DNA from: Flavobacteriales bacterium
GTDB lineage: Bacteria; Bacteroidota; Bacteroidia; DT-38
Length of the DNA stretch: 64,000 nt
Assembly: GCA_013214975.1 (NCBI GenBank)
Contig: JABSPR010000020.1
Span: 1-64,000 of the forward strand
Direction: 5' to 3'
Under the pieces are notes generated by a model. The model was not told where the DNA came from. It worked only from the letters and a program-made list of their open reading frames with translations, and made no database searches. The position numbers and the translations under genes were made by a program. This document shows, piece by piece, positions 49,893 to 59,947 of this stretch; the stretch's first letter is position 1, and each line of letters starts with the position of its first letter.

Positions 49893-51146
49893 TTGAAATC
49901 TAAAGATAAAAAATTAATCTTTTTAATAGTACTCTCTTTATTGGCTCTTTATAGTTGTGGTCAATCAGAAAAAGTTACTGGTAATAAAGTGATGAATCCG
50001 ATTCCTGAGGAACGTGAAGTGTTTCTTGCTGGAAGTCATCAATTAAAGGCATATAAAGAATTGTTATTGGGTAAATCGGTTGCCGTTATTGGAAATCAAA
50101 CTTCCATGATAGGTAATATGCACTTGGTAGATGCCTTGCTTCGATATGATATTAATGTAACTAAAATATTTAGCCCAGAACATGGATTTAGAGGGGTAGG
50201 AGATGCAGGAGAACATTTAGCCGACTATACAGATGCTAAGACCGGTTTACCTGTTGTGTCTTTATATGGTAATAAGAAGAAGCCTAGCAATGAAGACTTA
50301 GACGGTATTGATGTTGTAGTGTTTGATATACAGGATGTCGGCGTTCGGTTTTATACATATATTTCGACAATGACATATGCGATGGAAGCATGTGCAGAAA
50401 ATGATATCCAGATGATCGTAATGGATAGAGCAAATCCTAATGGGCATTTTGTAGATGGACCAGTTCTTGATCCAAAATTTTCATCTTTCGTTGGGTTGCA
50501 TAAAGTTCCTATTGTATATGGCATGACGATGGCTGAATACGCTCTCATGGTTAACGGAGAAGGTTGGTTGAAGAAAAAAAAGAAATGCGATTTAGTAACA
50601 ATCCCATGCAAAGGCTATGACCATGATTTTTTATACAAGCTTCCAATTAAACCGTCCCCGAATCTACCTAATATGTCCTCCATTTATTTGTATCCATCAC
50701 TTTGCCTTTTCGAAGGAACTACCGTAAGTATTGGAAGAGGGACAAAGAAACCGTTTCAATCTGTGGGACACCCAAAGTTAACTTTGGGTAAGTACTCATT
50801 TACTCCTGAAAGCATAATTGGTGCAAGTCTTAATCCGAAACACAAAGGGGTGGCTTGTCAAGGTTTTGATTTAAGTATTTATGGGGAGAACATTATGCCT
50901 GCGAGTAAACAATTAAATTTATTTTGGCTATTAGATGTCTATAAGAACCTTTCAAGCGAAGATGATTTTTTCAATAATTACTTCAATAAGTTAGCAGGTA
51001 ATTCGACATTGAAGGAACAAATAATAGAAGGTAAGAGTGAGGCCGAAATACGGAAAAGTTGGGAGAAGGATATTGCTGTATTTATGGAAATTCGAAAAAA
51101 ATATCTTCTGTATCCCGACTTTAGCCAAAATTTGATTGAAAATTAA
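49893..51146 (+). CDS. NamZ/DUF1343-type exo-beta-N-acetylmuramidase lipoprotein
   Basis: The protein starts with a lipoprotein signal (LIFLIVLSLLALYSC, Cys at about 23) and then the DUF1343 domain: GKSVAVIGNQTSMIG, IFSPEHGFRGVGDAG, VVVFDIQDVGVRFYTYIST, VMDRANPNGHFVDGPVLD. DUF1343 proteins include NamZ, which removes terminal N-acetylmuramic acid from peptidoglycan fragments, so a role in wall-sugar recovery is likely. No ATG lies near; TTG 49893 gives a good signal peptide, TTG 49869 would add eight residues. The divergent permease starts 40 bp away. Confidence 0.88.
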   Translation: MKSKDKKLIFLIVLSLLALYSCGQSEKVTGNKVMNPIPEEREVFLAGSHQLKAYKELLLGKSVAVIGNQTSMIGNMHLVDALLRYDINVTKIFSPEHGFRGVGDAGEHLADYTDAKTGLPVVSLYGNKKKPSNEDLDGIDVVVFDIQDVGVRFYTYISTMTYAMEACAENDIQMIVMDRANPNGHFVDGPVLDPKFSSFVGLHKVPIVYGMTMAEYALMVNGEGWLKKKKKCDLVTIPCKGYDHDFLYKLPIKPSPNLPNMSSIYLYPSLCLFEGTTVSIGRGTKKPFQSVGHPKLTLGKYSFTPESIIGASLNPKHKGVACQGFDLSIYGENIMPASKQLNLFWLLDVYKNLSSEDDFFNNYFNKLAGNSTLKEQIIEGKSEAEIRKSWEKDIAVFMEIRKKYLLYPDFSQNLIEN

Positions 51147-51182
51147 AGGCATCCTTTCTCACTGAAAAACGTTTCTACTAGA

Positions 51183-51196
51183 TAACCTATAGGTTA
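51183..51196. promoter_or_regulatory. 14-bp palindrome TAACCTATAGGTTA before the DUF5723 gene
   Basis: A perfect palindrome ending 4 bp before the ATG at 51201. It could be a dimeric operator or start-site hairpin; no other copy was noticed. Confidence 0.35.
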
Positions 51197-51200
51197 ATCG

Positions 51201-52700
51201 ATGGTAAAATGTAGTCGTGCTTATTTCTTATGGAGAATTGGAACTTTAGTTCTTATTTCTTCTCTGTTCTTTCTTAACAGTGCTTTGGGACAGTATAATT
51301 GGGGGATGGTAAACAGTAATTATAACCCTGGTGTATCTCTATATAACAATCCTGCCTCAATAACAGACTGCAAGAACATAATGGACCTTACCTTTCTGGG
51401 TGTAAATCTGTATGTCAATAATAACTTTGCAACTATAAGACGAAAAGGAGTGCTTAAAGCATCTAGAGATTCTGTTGCCGCTGGTTATAAGAGTTTTACC
51501 GACGATGTTTCTTATAATCAAAAGCCATAATCCTATGACATGGTATCGGAAATTGTAATTCAGCTTCCAGTATTTGTGTACAGTTCAGGTAATAATGGAT
51601 TTGCTTTATCTACACGGGACAGGGAAATGTTTGACGTACGTGGAATCCCTCGACACATTACCAACCAGGTATTAAATGGTTTTGAAGTAGCTGATATCGA
51701 TATTGATAATATCGATGAATTTAAGTTCGGTAATGTTCAAGGCTCCGCTCTTTCTTATCTTGAAATAATGGGTACCTATAGTCGTATCGTGATGAAAACA
51801 AAATTTCAATTACTGACATTAGGAGCCTCCGTTAAATATCTTATTCCACATGCGGCGGCAGGTTTTAAATTTCATGAACTAAACTGCGATGATGCTGATA
51901 TGTGGGTAGAGAACATGACATTGGAACAATTATTTGATACATCTTATTTTAGGTATAATGTAAATACAGAGTATCTGTTTACCTCTGGAGATGGGAATTC
52001 TCCATTGTTTGGTTTTAAACTGGGATCTGGTTGGGGATCAGATATAGGTTTAGAGTTAAAACACACAACCGATGAGGTAAGGCAGTACTTTCCCAATTCC
52101 CCATTAAGTAGATGTAGAGAAGTTGGTTACCGATACAAACTGGGTTTCGCATTTTTAGACATAGGTAGCGTTAAGTTAAAGAGCTACGCCAGCACCGTTT
52201 ATAATTATAGAGACAGTTTGAGCGTAATGGTTCGGGATGGGGAAGTAGTTGTCGAAGGGGTAGGAGATGCTACAAGTAAATTTTGGGCTTCAGCATCTTC
52301 AACCGGCGGGGTTGTGTCGAAACCTAATAAAATTAAATTAGCCTCGGCAATGGCATTTCAATTAGAGGCAAGACTTAAAGAAGATGTCTATTTCGGAGTA
52401 AACTACGTTCATGGTTTTAAGAGAGATGCAGGCGTATATGGAGTTAAGAAACCATCAGTTTTTGCCTTTACAACAAGAATAGAAAAGGAGAAGTTTGAGT
52501 TTGCAATTCCCATCAGTGTTTATGAATTTGAACAGGTTCATATGGGAATGTCTTTTCGGTATGCTGGATTTTATATGGGTACAGATATGCTTGGAAATTA
52601 TTTATTCAAGAATAATGTATACGGATTAGACTTCTTCTTCGGACTTAAAGCCAGAATACCAGAGCATAAAGCTTGTCATAAAAAAATAAAAAAAGGTTGA
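51201..52700 (+). pseudogene. DUF5723 outer-membrane protein gene broken by an in-frame stop
   Basis: Two open segments, 51201-51530 (109 codons) and 51540-52700 (386 codons), lie in the same frame and are split only by TAA 51528-51530. Read together they give one ~499-residue DUF5723-type barrel: signal peptide (LISSLFFLNSALGQ), SNYNPGVSLYNNPASITDCK, NLYVNNNFATIRRKG in the first part, then PVFVYSSGNNGFALSTRDRE, KFQLLTLGASVKYL and C-terminal beta strands in the second. There is no frameshift. A C-to-T change turning CAA (Gln) to TAA is the simplest origin. The second part has an ATG at 51540 but no signal peptide, so it would not reach the outer membrane alone. Confidence 0.8.
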
Positions 52701-52810
52701 GAGAAAAGCCTTTGTTGGGTCGTCAGTAATGAGAAAAGATTTTAGAATACACCATAAAGATTAGTCGTGGAATGGCTTTGTATTGAACGATTCAGGCTAT
52801 TAGCTTAGGT

Positions 52811-53197
52811 TTATTTTGACGAATCAATTACATTGCATCTAAAGCTAATGAATGCCGAAGTTTTCTTGGCATTACTAATTACTTCAATGTTTCTATCCTG
52901 ATATCCGTATTTTCCTTTTGTACTAAACGTAACGTTTATTGAATCTTTCGCTTCTGGTAAAATAGGATAGTCTGGCCATTTAGGAATAGTGCAGCCACAT
53001 GTTACTGCGGCATCTTGAATTATCAATGGAACTGTCCCCGTATTTTGAAAGTAGTATGTGAATGGAATAATTGTGTCCTTTTCTACTTTACCAAGCTTAA
53101 TTACTTTCGACTCAAATTTTAGCACTGCATTATTTTCTTGCCCCATGGAAAGCAGACAAGAGTTTAAAAGGATAACTAGCAATAATAAATTTCTCAT
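52811..53197 (-). CDS. DUF1573 protein (short)
   Basis: A 128-residue exported protein: signal sequence LLLLVILLNSCLLSMGQ (it may be a lipoprotein, Cys14, or cleaved after MGQ), then one Ig-like DUF1573 domain with FTYYFQNTGTVPLIIQDA and CGCTIPKWPDYPILPE. Members of this family are abundant in Bacteroidetes and their role is not known. It lies downstream of a close paralogue with which it shares the CGCTIP-WP signature. Confidence 0.88.
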   Translation of the reverse strand: MRNLLLLVILLNSCLLSMGQENNAVLKFESKVIKLGKVEKDTIIPFTYYFQNTGTVPLIIQDAAVTCGCTIPKWPDYPILPEAKDSINVTFSTKGKYGYQDRNIEVISNAKKTSAFISFRCNVIDSSK

Positions 53198-53203
53198 AGC
53201 AAC

Positions 53204-53233
53204 AAAAAAGCCGTCTCTAACGAAACGGCTTTA
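53204..53233 (-). terminator. Terminator between the two DUF1573 genes
   Basis: On the minus strand AAAGCCGTT-type arms (AAAGCCGTTTCG ... GACGGCTTT) form an ~8-bp stem followed by TTTTTT, ending the upstream DUF1573 transcript. Confidence 0.75.
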
Positions 53234-53252
53234 ATGAATTAAGTTTTATAGA

Positions 53253-53798
53253 CTAGTTATCTACAGGTAAACCAGGAGTTGTAGGTTTAACTGGAGCTTC
53301 AGATGGAACTGAAGGTAGAGCTTCTACTTTTCCTTTTATTTTAATAACCTTAGATGCGCTTTTAGCATTTGAAGAGATAGTGATTGTTTTAGTAAAAGCA
53401 CCAATCCTTTTTGTGTCATAACGTACTTTGATTACAGAAGACTCACCTGGATTAATTGGTTCTTTTGGCCAATCAGGGATAGTGCATCCACAAGATCCTT
53501 TTGCATTTGTAATAATCAAAGGCTCTTTTCCTGTGTTCTTAAATACGAACTCTCTATATGGGTCAGAATTTTGTTTGATTGTTCCATAATCCAAAGTTTC
53601 ATTTTCGAATTCCATGATAGCGGCATTAGGATTAACAACCGCAGGTGTTGTTTCTACTGCAGGTGCTGCTTTACGAGGAGTGCTACTTTTATTACCTGGA
53701 GTGCTTTTGAATTTTACTGGTCCATTCTGAGCCAAAACAGTTCCGGATGCAGTTAGCATACCTGCTACGATGCAAATGCTTATGATTGATTTTTTCAT
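53253..53798 (-). CDS. DUF1573 protein (longer paralogue)
   Basis: The 181-residue protein has a signal peptide (cleavage after VLAQ, ~24), a linker rich in Ala, Pro and Thr (residues 27-60), the DUF1573 domain (GTIKQNSDPYREFVFKNTGK, CGCTIPDWPKEPINPGESS, VRYDTKRIGAFTKTITISSN) and a Pro-rich end. The domain is closely similar to that of the next gene. A promoter box is upstream and a terminator downstream. Confidence 0.9.
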   Translation of the reverse strand: MKKSIISICIVAGMLTASGTVLAQNGPVKFKSTPGNKSSTPRKAAPAVETTPAVVNPNAAIMEFENETLDYGTIKQNSDPYREFVFKNTGKEPLIITNAKGSCGCTIPDWPKEPINPGESSVIKVRYDTKRIGAFTKTITISSNAKSASKVIKIKGKVEALPSVPSEAPVKPTTPGLPVDN

Positions 53799-53828
53799 TG
53801 TAATAAGTTTGTGTTTTTATTATAGTTA

Positions 53829-53836
53829 CAAATATA
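53829..53836 (-). promoter_or_regulatory. -7 promoter box of the longer DUF1573 gene
   Basis: On the minus strand TATATTTG, exact TAnnTTTG, 30 nt before the ATG. No TTTG at 19 bp. Confidence 0.5.
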
Positions 53837-53971
53837 GACAAAAATGCCTTTTGCACTTTTGCCTTTAACGTCAGTTATGTTGCTAAAATTGTGCCACTTT
53901 CGACGCCAATTCTATCTAGGATTTATTAGCGTCTTTTAGTAGCTTCGCATTCCCCTAAAAACAGTAATACA

Positions 53972-56584
53972 ATGGAGATTTCAGGCAATTACGATTTTGT
54001 AAAAAGTGAAGAAAAATGGTATTCGCATTGGATGGATCGAGGTTTTTTTAAATCTACTCCTGATGATAGGGAACCATATACAATAGTTATACCTCCTCCA
54101 AATGTTACCGGTGTTCTGCACATGGGGCACATGCTCAATAACACACTTCAAGATGTACTTATTCGTAGAGCTAGAATGCAAGGAAAAAATGCTTGCTGGG
54201 TTCCTGGAACCGATCATGCATCTATTGCAACTGAGGCGAAGGTAGTGGCTAAGTTAAAAGAGGAAGGAATAAGTAAGAATGATCTTTCTCGAGATGAGTT
54301 TTTGGAACATGCTTGGGAATGGACACATAAGCATGGTGGAATAATCTTAGAACAGCTTAAGAAGCTTGGTGCTTCATGCGATTGGGATCGAACCAGATTT
54401 ACATTGGATGAAGATTTGTCTGTTGCCGTTACTCAGATGTTTATTGACTTCCATAAAAAGGGATACATCTACCAAGGGGTTAGAATGGTAAATTGGGACC
54501 CCGTTGCTCTTACTGCTCTTTCGGATGAAGAGGTAATTCACAAAGAGAAGCAGTCGAAGTTATATCATATGAAGTATGATATAGTTGGTGAAGACAGACA
54601 AGTAATAATTGCAACTACACGACCTGAAACAATATTAGGAGACACTGCAATTTGTGTAAATCCAAACGATACTCGTTACGATTGGCTTAAAGGCAAGAAA
54701 GCAATTATTCCAATTGTAGGAAGAGAGGTTCCTGTGATTTTCGATGAGTATGTGGATATGGAATTTGGTACAGGAGTACTTAAAATAACACCTGCTCACG
54801 ATGTAAATGATTACAACCTTGGAATCAAACACAAGCTAGAAACCATCGATATATTTAATGACGATGCAACGATTAACGAAGTTGCTAAGCTATACGTTGG
54901 CTTGGATCGATTTAAGGTGAGAAAGAAAATTGTGGTTGATCTCGAAGAGGCTGGACACATTGATAAGATTGAAGACTATACCAATAAAGTTGGTCATTCG
55001 GAACGTACAGACGCAGTTATAGAACCTAAATTATCTAAGCAATGGTTTTGTAAAATGGATGAGTTAGTTAAGCCAGCAATCTCTGCAGTAAAAGATGGTG
55101 AAGTGAAGTTGCATCCAGATAAGTTTTCTAAAACTTATTTCCACTGGATGGAGAATATCCAAAACTGGTGTATATCTCGACAGTTGTGGTGGGGGCATCG
55201 TATTCCAGTTTACTATTTACCGGATGGGGAATATATTGTTGCAGCTACTGTTGAAGATGCAATTGCGCAAGCAAAGGAAAAAGGATTTGGAGCGGATGAT
55301 CTTAAACAAGATGAGGATGTATTGGATACTTGGTTCTCATCTGCACTTTGGCCTTTGTCTGTTTTTGATGGAATAAAAAATCCTGATAATGAAGAAATAA
55401 ACTATTACTATCCAACGAATGATTTAGTAACGGCTCCAGAGATTTTGTTTTTCTGGGTAGCACGTATGGTTATTTCTGGATACGAGTATAGAAATGAAAA
55501 GCCTTTCGAGAATGTATACTTAACGGGTATTGTTCGTGACGAACAACGTAGAAAGATGTCGAAGTCGTTGGGGAATTCTCCAGATCCGATAGAATTGATG
55601 GGGAAATATAGCGCTGACGGTGTTCGTGTTGGTATGTTATTTTGCTCACCTGCAGGGAATGATTTAATGTTCGATGAGAAGCTTTGTGAACAAGGCAAGA
55701 AATTCTATAATAAGATTTGGAATGCTTTTAAATTGATTAAAGGATGGGAGATTGATGCGTCTTTATCTCAGCCAGAAACTTCGAAGATTGCTATTGATTG
55801 GTTCGATTCTAAATTTAGTATTGAACTTGAGAAAGCAAATTCTAGCTACGATCAGTATAAGATTTCGGAAGTTCTAATGATTTCTTATAAATTAATCTGG
55901 GATGATTTCTGCTCAAATTATTTAGAGATGATTAAACCAGAATATCTAAAGCCGATTGATAAAGCTTCTTATGATGCGACGGTTAAGGATTTGGAGAAAG
56001 TACTAAAGGTGATCCATCCCTTTATGCCTTTTATTTCTGAAGAGATTTGGCATTTGGTTGGAGAAAGATCAGACGATGATTGTATCATGGTTTCGGAATG
56101 GCCGGCTGTTTCTGCGATAGACCAAGATGTGATTAAGAAAATGGAAGTTGCTCTGGGTGTTATCGGAGGAGTTCGTAATATTCGGAAACAAAAGAATATT
56201 GCTCCAAAAGAAAAACTGGATCTGAAGGTTAAAAAAGATGATTCGATCAATTCTTCGTTTGATTCTATCATTGTTAAAATGACGAACCTCAATAGCATTG
56301 AAATAGTAGAAGAAAAAATGGAAGGAGTTCCTTCTTTTATGTCAGACGCAACTCAATATTATATTGATTTCAAGGAAGAGGTTAATGCAGAAGAAAAGGC
56401 CGAAGAACTTAAGAAAGAGCTTGTTTACTTTAAAGGCTTTTTAACAGCTATCGATAAGAAATTAAGTAATTCTAGGTTTGTGGATAATGCACCAGAGCAA
56501 GTTATTGTTGGTGAACGAAAGAAACGACAAGATACCGAAACGAAGATTAAACTAATCGAAGAGCAACTTAGTTCTTTGGCATAA
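53972..56584 (+). CDS. valS: Valyl-tRNA synthetase
   Basis: Class I synthetase charging tRNA-Val. The HIGH motif reads HMGH (50-53, in [20 protein letters not shown]), KMSKS is at 528-532 ([14 protein letters not shown]), and the editing domain is between (about 190-340, with [15 protein letters not shown] and [16 protein letters not shown]). The C-terminal coiled coil (about 810-870) is the usual tRNA-binding arm. At 870 residues it is full length. A glycosyltransferase gene follows at 8 bp. Confidence 0.98.
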   Translation: MEISGNYDFVKSEEKWYSHWMDRGFFKSTPDDREPYTIVIPPPNVTGVLHMGHMLNNTLQDVLIRRARMQGKNACWVPGTDHASIATEAKVVAKLKEEGISKNDLSRDEFLEHAWEWTHKHGGIILEQLKKLGASCDWDRTRFTLDEDLSVAVTQMFIDFHKKGYIYQGVRMVNWDPVALTALSDEEVIHKEKQSKLYHMKYDIVGEDRQVIIATTRPETILGDTAICVNPNDTRYDWLKGKKAIIPIVGREVPVIFDEYVDMEFGTGVLKITPAHDVNDYNLGIKHKLETIDIFNDDATINEVAKLYVGLDRFKVRKKIVVDLEEAGHIDKIEDYTNKVGHSERTDAVIEPKLSKQWFCKMDELVKPAISAVKDGEVKLHPDKFSKTYFHWMENIQNWCISRQLWWGHRIPVYYLPDGEYIVAATVEDAIAQAKEKGFGADDLKQDEDVLDTWFSSALWPLSVFDGIKNPDNEEINYYYPTNDLVTAPEILFFWVARMVISGYEYRNEKPFENVYLTGIVRDEQRRKMSKSLGNSPDPIELMGKYSADGVRVGMLFCSPAGNDLMFDEKLCEQGKKFYNKIWNAFKLIKGWEIDASLSQPETSKIAIDWFDSKFSIELEKANSSYDQYKISEVLMISYKLIWDDFCSNYLEMIKPEYLKPIDKASYDATVKDLEKVLKVIHPFMPFISEEIWHLVGERSDDDCIMVSEWPAVSAIDQDVIKKMEVALGVIGGVRNIRKQKNIAPKEKLDLKVKKDDSINSSFDSIIVKMTNLNSIEIVEEKMEGVPSFMSDATQYYIDFKEEVNAEEKAEELKKELVYFKGFLTAIDKKLSNSRFVDNAPEQVIVGERKKRQDTETKIKLIEEQLSSLA

Positions 56585-56592
56585 GCAGTAGA

Positions 56593-57600
56593 ATGGATAG
56601 TGAACTTATATCCATAATAATGCCTGCGAAGAATGCTTCACGATTCATTCGCGAATGCCTCGATTCGATTGTATCTCAGCAAGAACAGAACTGGGAACTA
56701 ATTATTGTAAACGACAATTCGTTAGACGATACAATGGCTATAGCCTCTGGTTACTCTGCCAAAGATTCCCGCATTCAAGTTCTCGATAATAATGGCAATG
56801 GAATTATTGATGCGCTTAAAACAGGCTATCGTATATCGAAAGGGAAGTACACTACCCGTATGGACTCCGACGATATAATGCCTGCAATAAAATTAAAGGA
56901 GTTAAAGAATATTCTAATATCGAATGGAGAAGGGAATCTTGCGACTGGCAAGGTAAAGTACTTTCCGGAGGATGAAATTAAAGAAGGCTTCCTTAATTAT
57001 GCCAATTGGCTTAATATGCTGTGTGCAGAGAATAGCCAGTTCAATGATATATACAAAGAGTGTGTGGTTGCGTCACCTTGTTGGATGATTCATCGTACGG
57101 ATTTTGAAGCGCTGGGTGCCTTCGATTCAAGTATGTATCCAGAAGATTATGAGCTCGTTTTTCGATTTTACAAGTATGGGTTGCAAGTTGTCTCTTCTCA
57201 AGATGTGTTGCATCTATGGCGAGACCACCCGTATAGGGCTTCGCGAAACGACGAGAATTATTCCAATCCCCATTTTTTCAAACTCAAAACAAAGTTCTTT
57301 TTAGAGCTAGAATTCGACAACACGAAAGAATTAGTATTATGGGGAACTGGGCCGAAGGGAAAGGCGCTTGCCGATAATTTATTGGCCAATGATGTTTCCT
57401 TTACTTGGATGTGCAACAACGAAAGAAAGTACGGCGTGAACATTAAAGGGTTGATAATTGAACCTTACGAAGATTTGAAGAAGAAGGATAATTATCAATT
57501 AATCATTGCTATTTCACAACGTAATGCGGTGGAATATATAAGTTACTATTTGGGTGAGCTTGGACTCGCGAGAAACAAAGATTATTTCTTTTTCTGTTAG
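56593..57600 (+). CDS. Family 2 glycosyltransferase with C-terminal nucleotide-binding-like domain
   Basis: The first ~230 residues are a GT-A fold: SIIMPAKNASRFIRECLDSI, ELIIVNDNSLDDT and the metal-binding DSDD at 91-94 (TTRMDSDDIMP), then CWMIHRTDFEALGAFD and PEDYELVFRFYKYG with an acidic base. The last ~100 residues start LVLWGTGPKGKALADNLL, a Gly-rich loop resembling a Rossmann fold, unusual for a plain GT2 enzyme. Sugar donor and acceptor are unknown. Probably co-transcribed with valS. Confidence 0.88.
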   Translation: MDSELISIIMPAKNASRFIRECLDSIVSQQEQNWELIIVNDNSLDDTMAIASGYSAKDSRIQVLDNNGNGIIDALKTGYRISKGKYTTRMDSDDIMPAIKLKELKNILISNGEGNLATGKVKYFPEDEIKEGFLNYANWLNMLCAENSQFNDIYKECVVASPCWMIHRTDFEALGAFDSSMYPEDYELVFRFYKYGLQVVSSQDVLHLWRDHPYRASRNDENYSNPHFFKLKTKFFLELEFDNTKELVLWGTGPKGKALADNLLANDVSFTWMCNNERKYGVNIKGLIIEPYEDLKKKDNYQLIIAISQRNAVEYISYYLGELGLARNKDYFFFC

Positions 57601-57643
57601 GGTGTAATGTTATTTATATAATAATATAACTGATTAAGTAAAG

Positions 57644-57662
57644 TAGTTTATTTAATAAACTA
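57644..57662 (+). terminator. AT-rich hairpin after the glycosyltransferase
   Basis: TAGTTTA and TAAACTA pair around TTTAA. Weak stem without a clean T run, in the 133-bp space before the PorP/SprF gene; it may be a weak terminator. Confidence 0.35.
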
Positions 57663-57733
57663 TAATATTTATTTACAATGAAATACGAATGCTTCGTTTG
57701 GATCCGTTTCTGTATATTCGATAAAATCAATTC

Positions 57734-58672
57734 ATGAGACTATTCCGCAAACTGTTGTTTTTAGTTTTACTCTTAGGATGTTCAGGGATTTCTTTCGCGC
57801 AAGACAAGGTATTTACCCAGAGTTATAGCGCACCAATATATTTAAACCCAGCATTTACTGGTTATACAGATGAGGTCAGAATTGTATCCAATTACAGAAA
57901 TGCTTGGCCAGCCCTTAACGGGCAATTTATAACGCACAATGTTTCGTACGATCAATATATAAATAAACTGGGTGGAGTGGGGCTTAATATGATGCGAGAT
58001 AAAGAAGGTGATGCGTTAAAGACTTATTCGGTGTCGATTAACTATTCTCCAATGTTTAGGCTTTTTAAAGAGAAATTGTCAATTAGTCCTGCGATAGAGC
58101 TAGGATGGAGAAGAAAAACCTTAGACTGGTCGAAACTTGTTTTTGGAAATCAAATTGATGATCGGTTTGGGTTTGCTCATCAGCAATCCACGGAGCTTAT
58201 GGAACCTCAATCAGATGTTCTAGATATTAATTCGGGAATATTAATTAGTCATGGAGGGTTCGTTTATGGAATTGCGGTGCATCATTTAACAACACCGGAT
58301 GAGGGACTAGGGAGTGTTTCGTTACTGCCTAGAAAATATACGGGTCATATACTTTACTCTCTTGAATTCGAAAATGAATTCCGATTTTCTCCGTCTGTAA
58401 TATTTCAACGACAAGGAGATTTTCAAATGATGACACTTGGTATTATGAGTGGATTTAAGGATGTGAAATTTGGAATTGCATATCGTAATGGCGACAGCTT
58501 TATTGCGATGGCCGGTTATAGGCACAAAGCTTTTGCTTTGAATTATAGTTATGATGTAACAACGTCAAAACTTAATATTCAGAACTCCAATGGAAGTCAT
58601 GAGTTGAGCCTCACGGCTAAATTTGGCGGCAAAGACGAGAAGAGAAAGGGAGTAGACTTTGTGAGCTTTTAA
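57734..58672 (+). CDS. Type IX secretion system PorP/SprF family membrane protein
   Basis: The 312-residue protein has a signal peptide (LLFLVLLLGCSGISFAQ, cleavage near 23) and then the PorP/SprF barrel: FTQSYSAPIYLNPAFTGYTD, VRIVSNYRNAWPALNG, THNVSYDQYINKLGGVGLNM, and PAIELGWRRKTLDWSKLVFG. SprF-type proteins link adhesins to the T9SS and are often paired with a large secreted partner; none is seen beside it here. A near-match -7 box (TATATTCG) lies at 57713. A 65-codon gene follows at 19 bp. Confidence 0.93.
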   Translation: MRLFRKLLFLVLLLGCSGISFAQDKVFTQSYSAPIYLNPAFTGYTDEVRIVSNYRNAWPALNGQFITHNVSYDQYINKLGGVGLNMMRDKEGDALKTYSVSINYSPMFRLFKEKLSISPAIELGWRRKTLDWSKLVFGNQIDDRFGFAHQQSTELMEPQSDVLDINSGILISHGGFVYGIAVHHLTTPDEGLGSVSLLPRKYTGHILYSLEFENEFRFSPSVIFQRQGDFQMMTLGIMSGFKDVKFGIAYRNGDSFIAMAGYRHKAFALNYSYDVTTSKLNIQNSNGSHELSLTAKFGGKDEKRKGVDFVSF

Positions 58673-58691
58673 ATAGTTATTCTTAATTCAG

Positions 58692-58889
58692 ATGATAAAA
58701 ATATTTCAGTTTCTTGTAAGCGAGCTTTTAGGAAATGCTATTCTCTTACTGGCTGGACTGGTAATATTTTGGAGTGTTAAAAGAGAATACGGTGCTTATC
58801 GTTGGAATCCAAAAGGCTTTATTATTTCCTATGCTTTAACTTTTGTAGGTGTGGTTTTGCTTCTATTTAATCTTTTTGTGAAAAAATAG
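58692..58889 (+). CDS. Small two-helix membrane protein
   Basis: 65 residues with two hydrophobic helices (LLGNAILLLAGLVIFWSVKR, and FIISYALTFVGVVLLLFNLF) joined by a polar loop EYGAYRWNPKG. I do not recognise a family. The 19-bp gap after the PorP/SprF gene and the clean membrane topology support a real gene. Confidence 0.55.
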   Translation: MIKIFQFLVSELLGNAILLLAGLVIFWSVKREYGAYRWNPKGFIISYALTFVGVVLLLFNLFVKK

Positions 58890-58973
58890 AAAACCGCAAT
58901 AAGTAGCATTTTATCACACTTAGGTGTCTTTTAATGCCAAAAATAGATGTTAAGGTGATGCAATTGTGCATTT

Positions 58974-59879
58974 TTAGAAATAAAGAAGTCGGCCTTTCAA
59001 GCCATCCACCCTATTGTATTCGAGCGTTGGAAATGGAACTTTAATAAGGTTAACCACTTGAAATATTTTCTTGAGCCATTTTTTGTTTGTCGGTATTTTT
59101 GTGAAATCGACATCTAAGGAAATTAGAAACTGACGGTGTCTTTCTAAAGTTATGTAGTCTCCTTCATGATAAAGTACCGGGTTATAGAATTCGTAGATCA
59201 TACCATTTGCGCTATAGCCCAATGCCACATTTAGCCAAGACGGTATCTTTTTACTTTTAGTAATCTTACTCACGTTTGCCGACAACCAATAGGAGTGTGC
59301 ATTATAATCGTAGAAGAACCTTTCTACTTGTGTTGTGCCTAAATAAGAAGAGTATTCAGGATAGATGCTTGGGGAATATGAGAATTTCATAAGTACAATT
59401 TGATCGTCCCATAAAGCTTCTTGAACTGTAAATAATAAGGAGCCAAAAGTATTTGCTGCCATGTCGTACCATGAGAATCCCCAGTCTTCGTACATACCAT
59501 CAAATATTTCTATAGGAGTTTGGAATAACAAACCGACGGGCCCACCAATAAGGAGTGCTTTCTTCTTACTCAGACCAGTTCTGCGTAACGCATTATATGC
59601 CAGATAGCTTTCCCTATATGCACTATATCCATGTCCCCATTTATCTATTTGTAAATAACCTTTCGAATCGTTGTAAAAGTGAAACGGTACTCGTTCATGA
59701 TCGGTATACCAGATGTATCTTAGAAATGAAAGTCCAGCTGCATACGACACTACCTCGGTTCCAATTGTTCTATATAGTTTTTTCTTGTTTAGGCTATCTG
59801 GGTATGTCTCTGATATGCGTTGCGCATCACAATTAATTATAGCTAGTAGCAGAGAAAGACAAAGAATAATAATTCTCAT
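58974..59879 (-). CDS. DUF2279 (YfiM-like) predicted membrane/periplasmic protein
   Basis: A 301-residue exported protein: signal RIIILCLSLLLAIINCDAQ, then the YfiM/DUF2279 block YLQIDKWGHGYSAYRESYLA, KALLIGGPVGLLFQTPIEIF and DGMYEDWGFSWYDMAANTFG. The His and Glu/Asp residues in this block are conserved in the family. The C-terminal part looks like barrel-type beta strands. ATG 59879 gives the proper signal peptide; a start at 59912 is open but adds a polar lead. Confidence 0.85.
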   Translation of the reverse strand: MRIIILCLSLLLAIINCDAQRISETYPDSLNKKKLYRTIGTEVVSYAAGLSFLRYIWYTDHERVPFHFYNDSKGYLQIDKWGHGYSAYRESYLAYNALRRTGLSKKKALLIGGPVGLLFQTPIEIFDGMYEDWGFSWYDMAANTFGSLLFTVQEALWDDQIVLMKFSYSPSIYPEYSSYLGTTQVERFFYDYNAHSYWLSANVSKITKSKKIPSWLNVALGYSANGMIYEFYNPVLYHEGDYITLERHRQFLISLDVDFTKIPTNKKWLKKIFQVVNLIKVPFPTLEYNRVDGLKGRLLYF

Positions 59880-59947
59880 GAAATCAATGTGATTCTTATT
59901 TAAAATATTCACCCTCGTAACAAGGCGTTTTATTATTGGGTTGGTTT

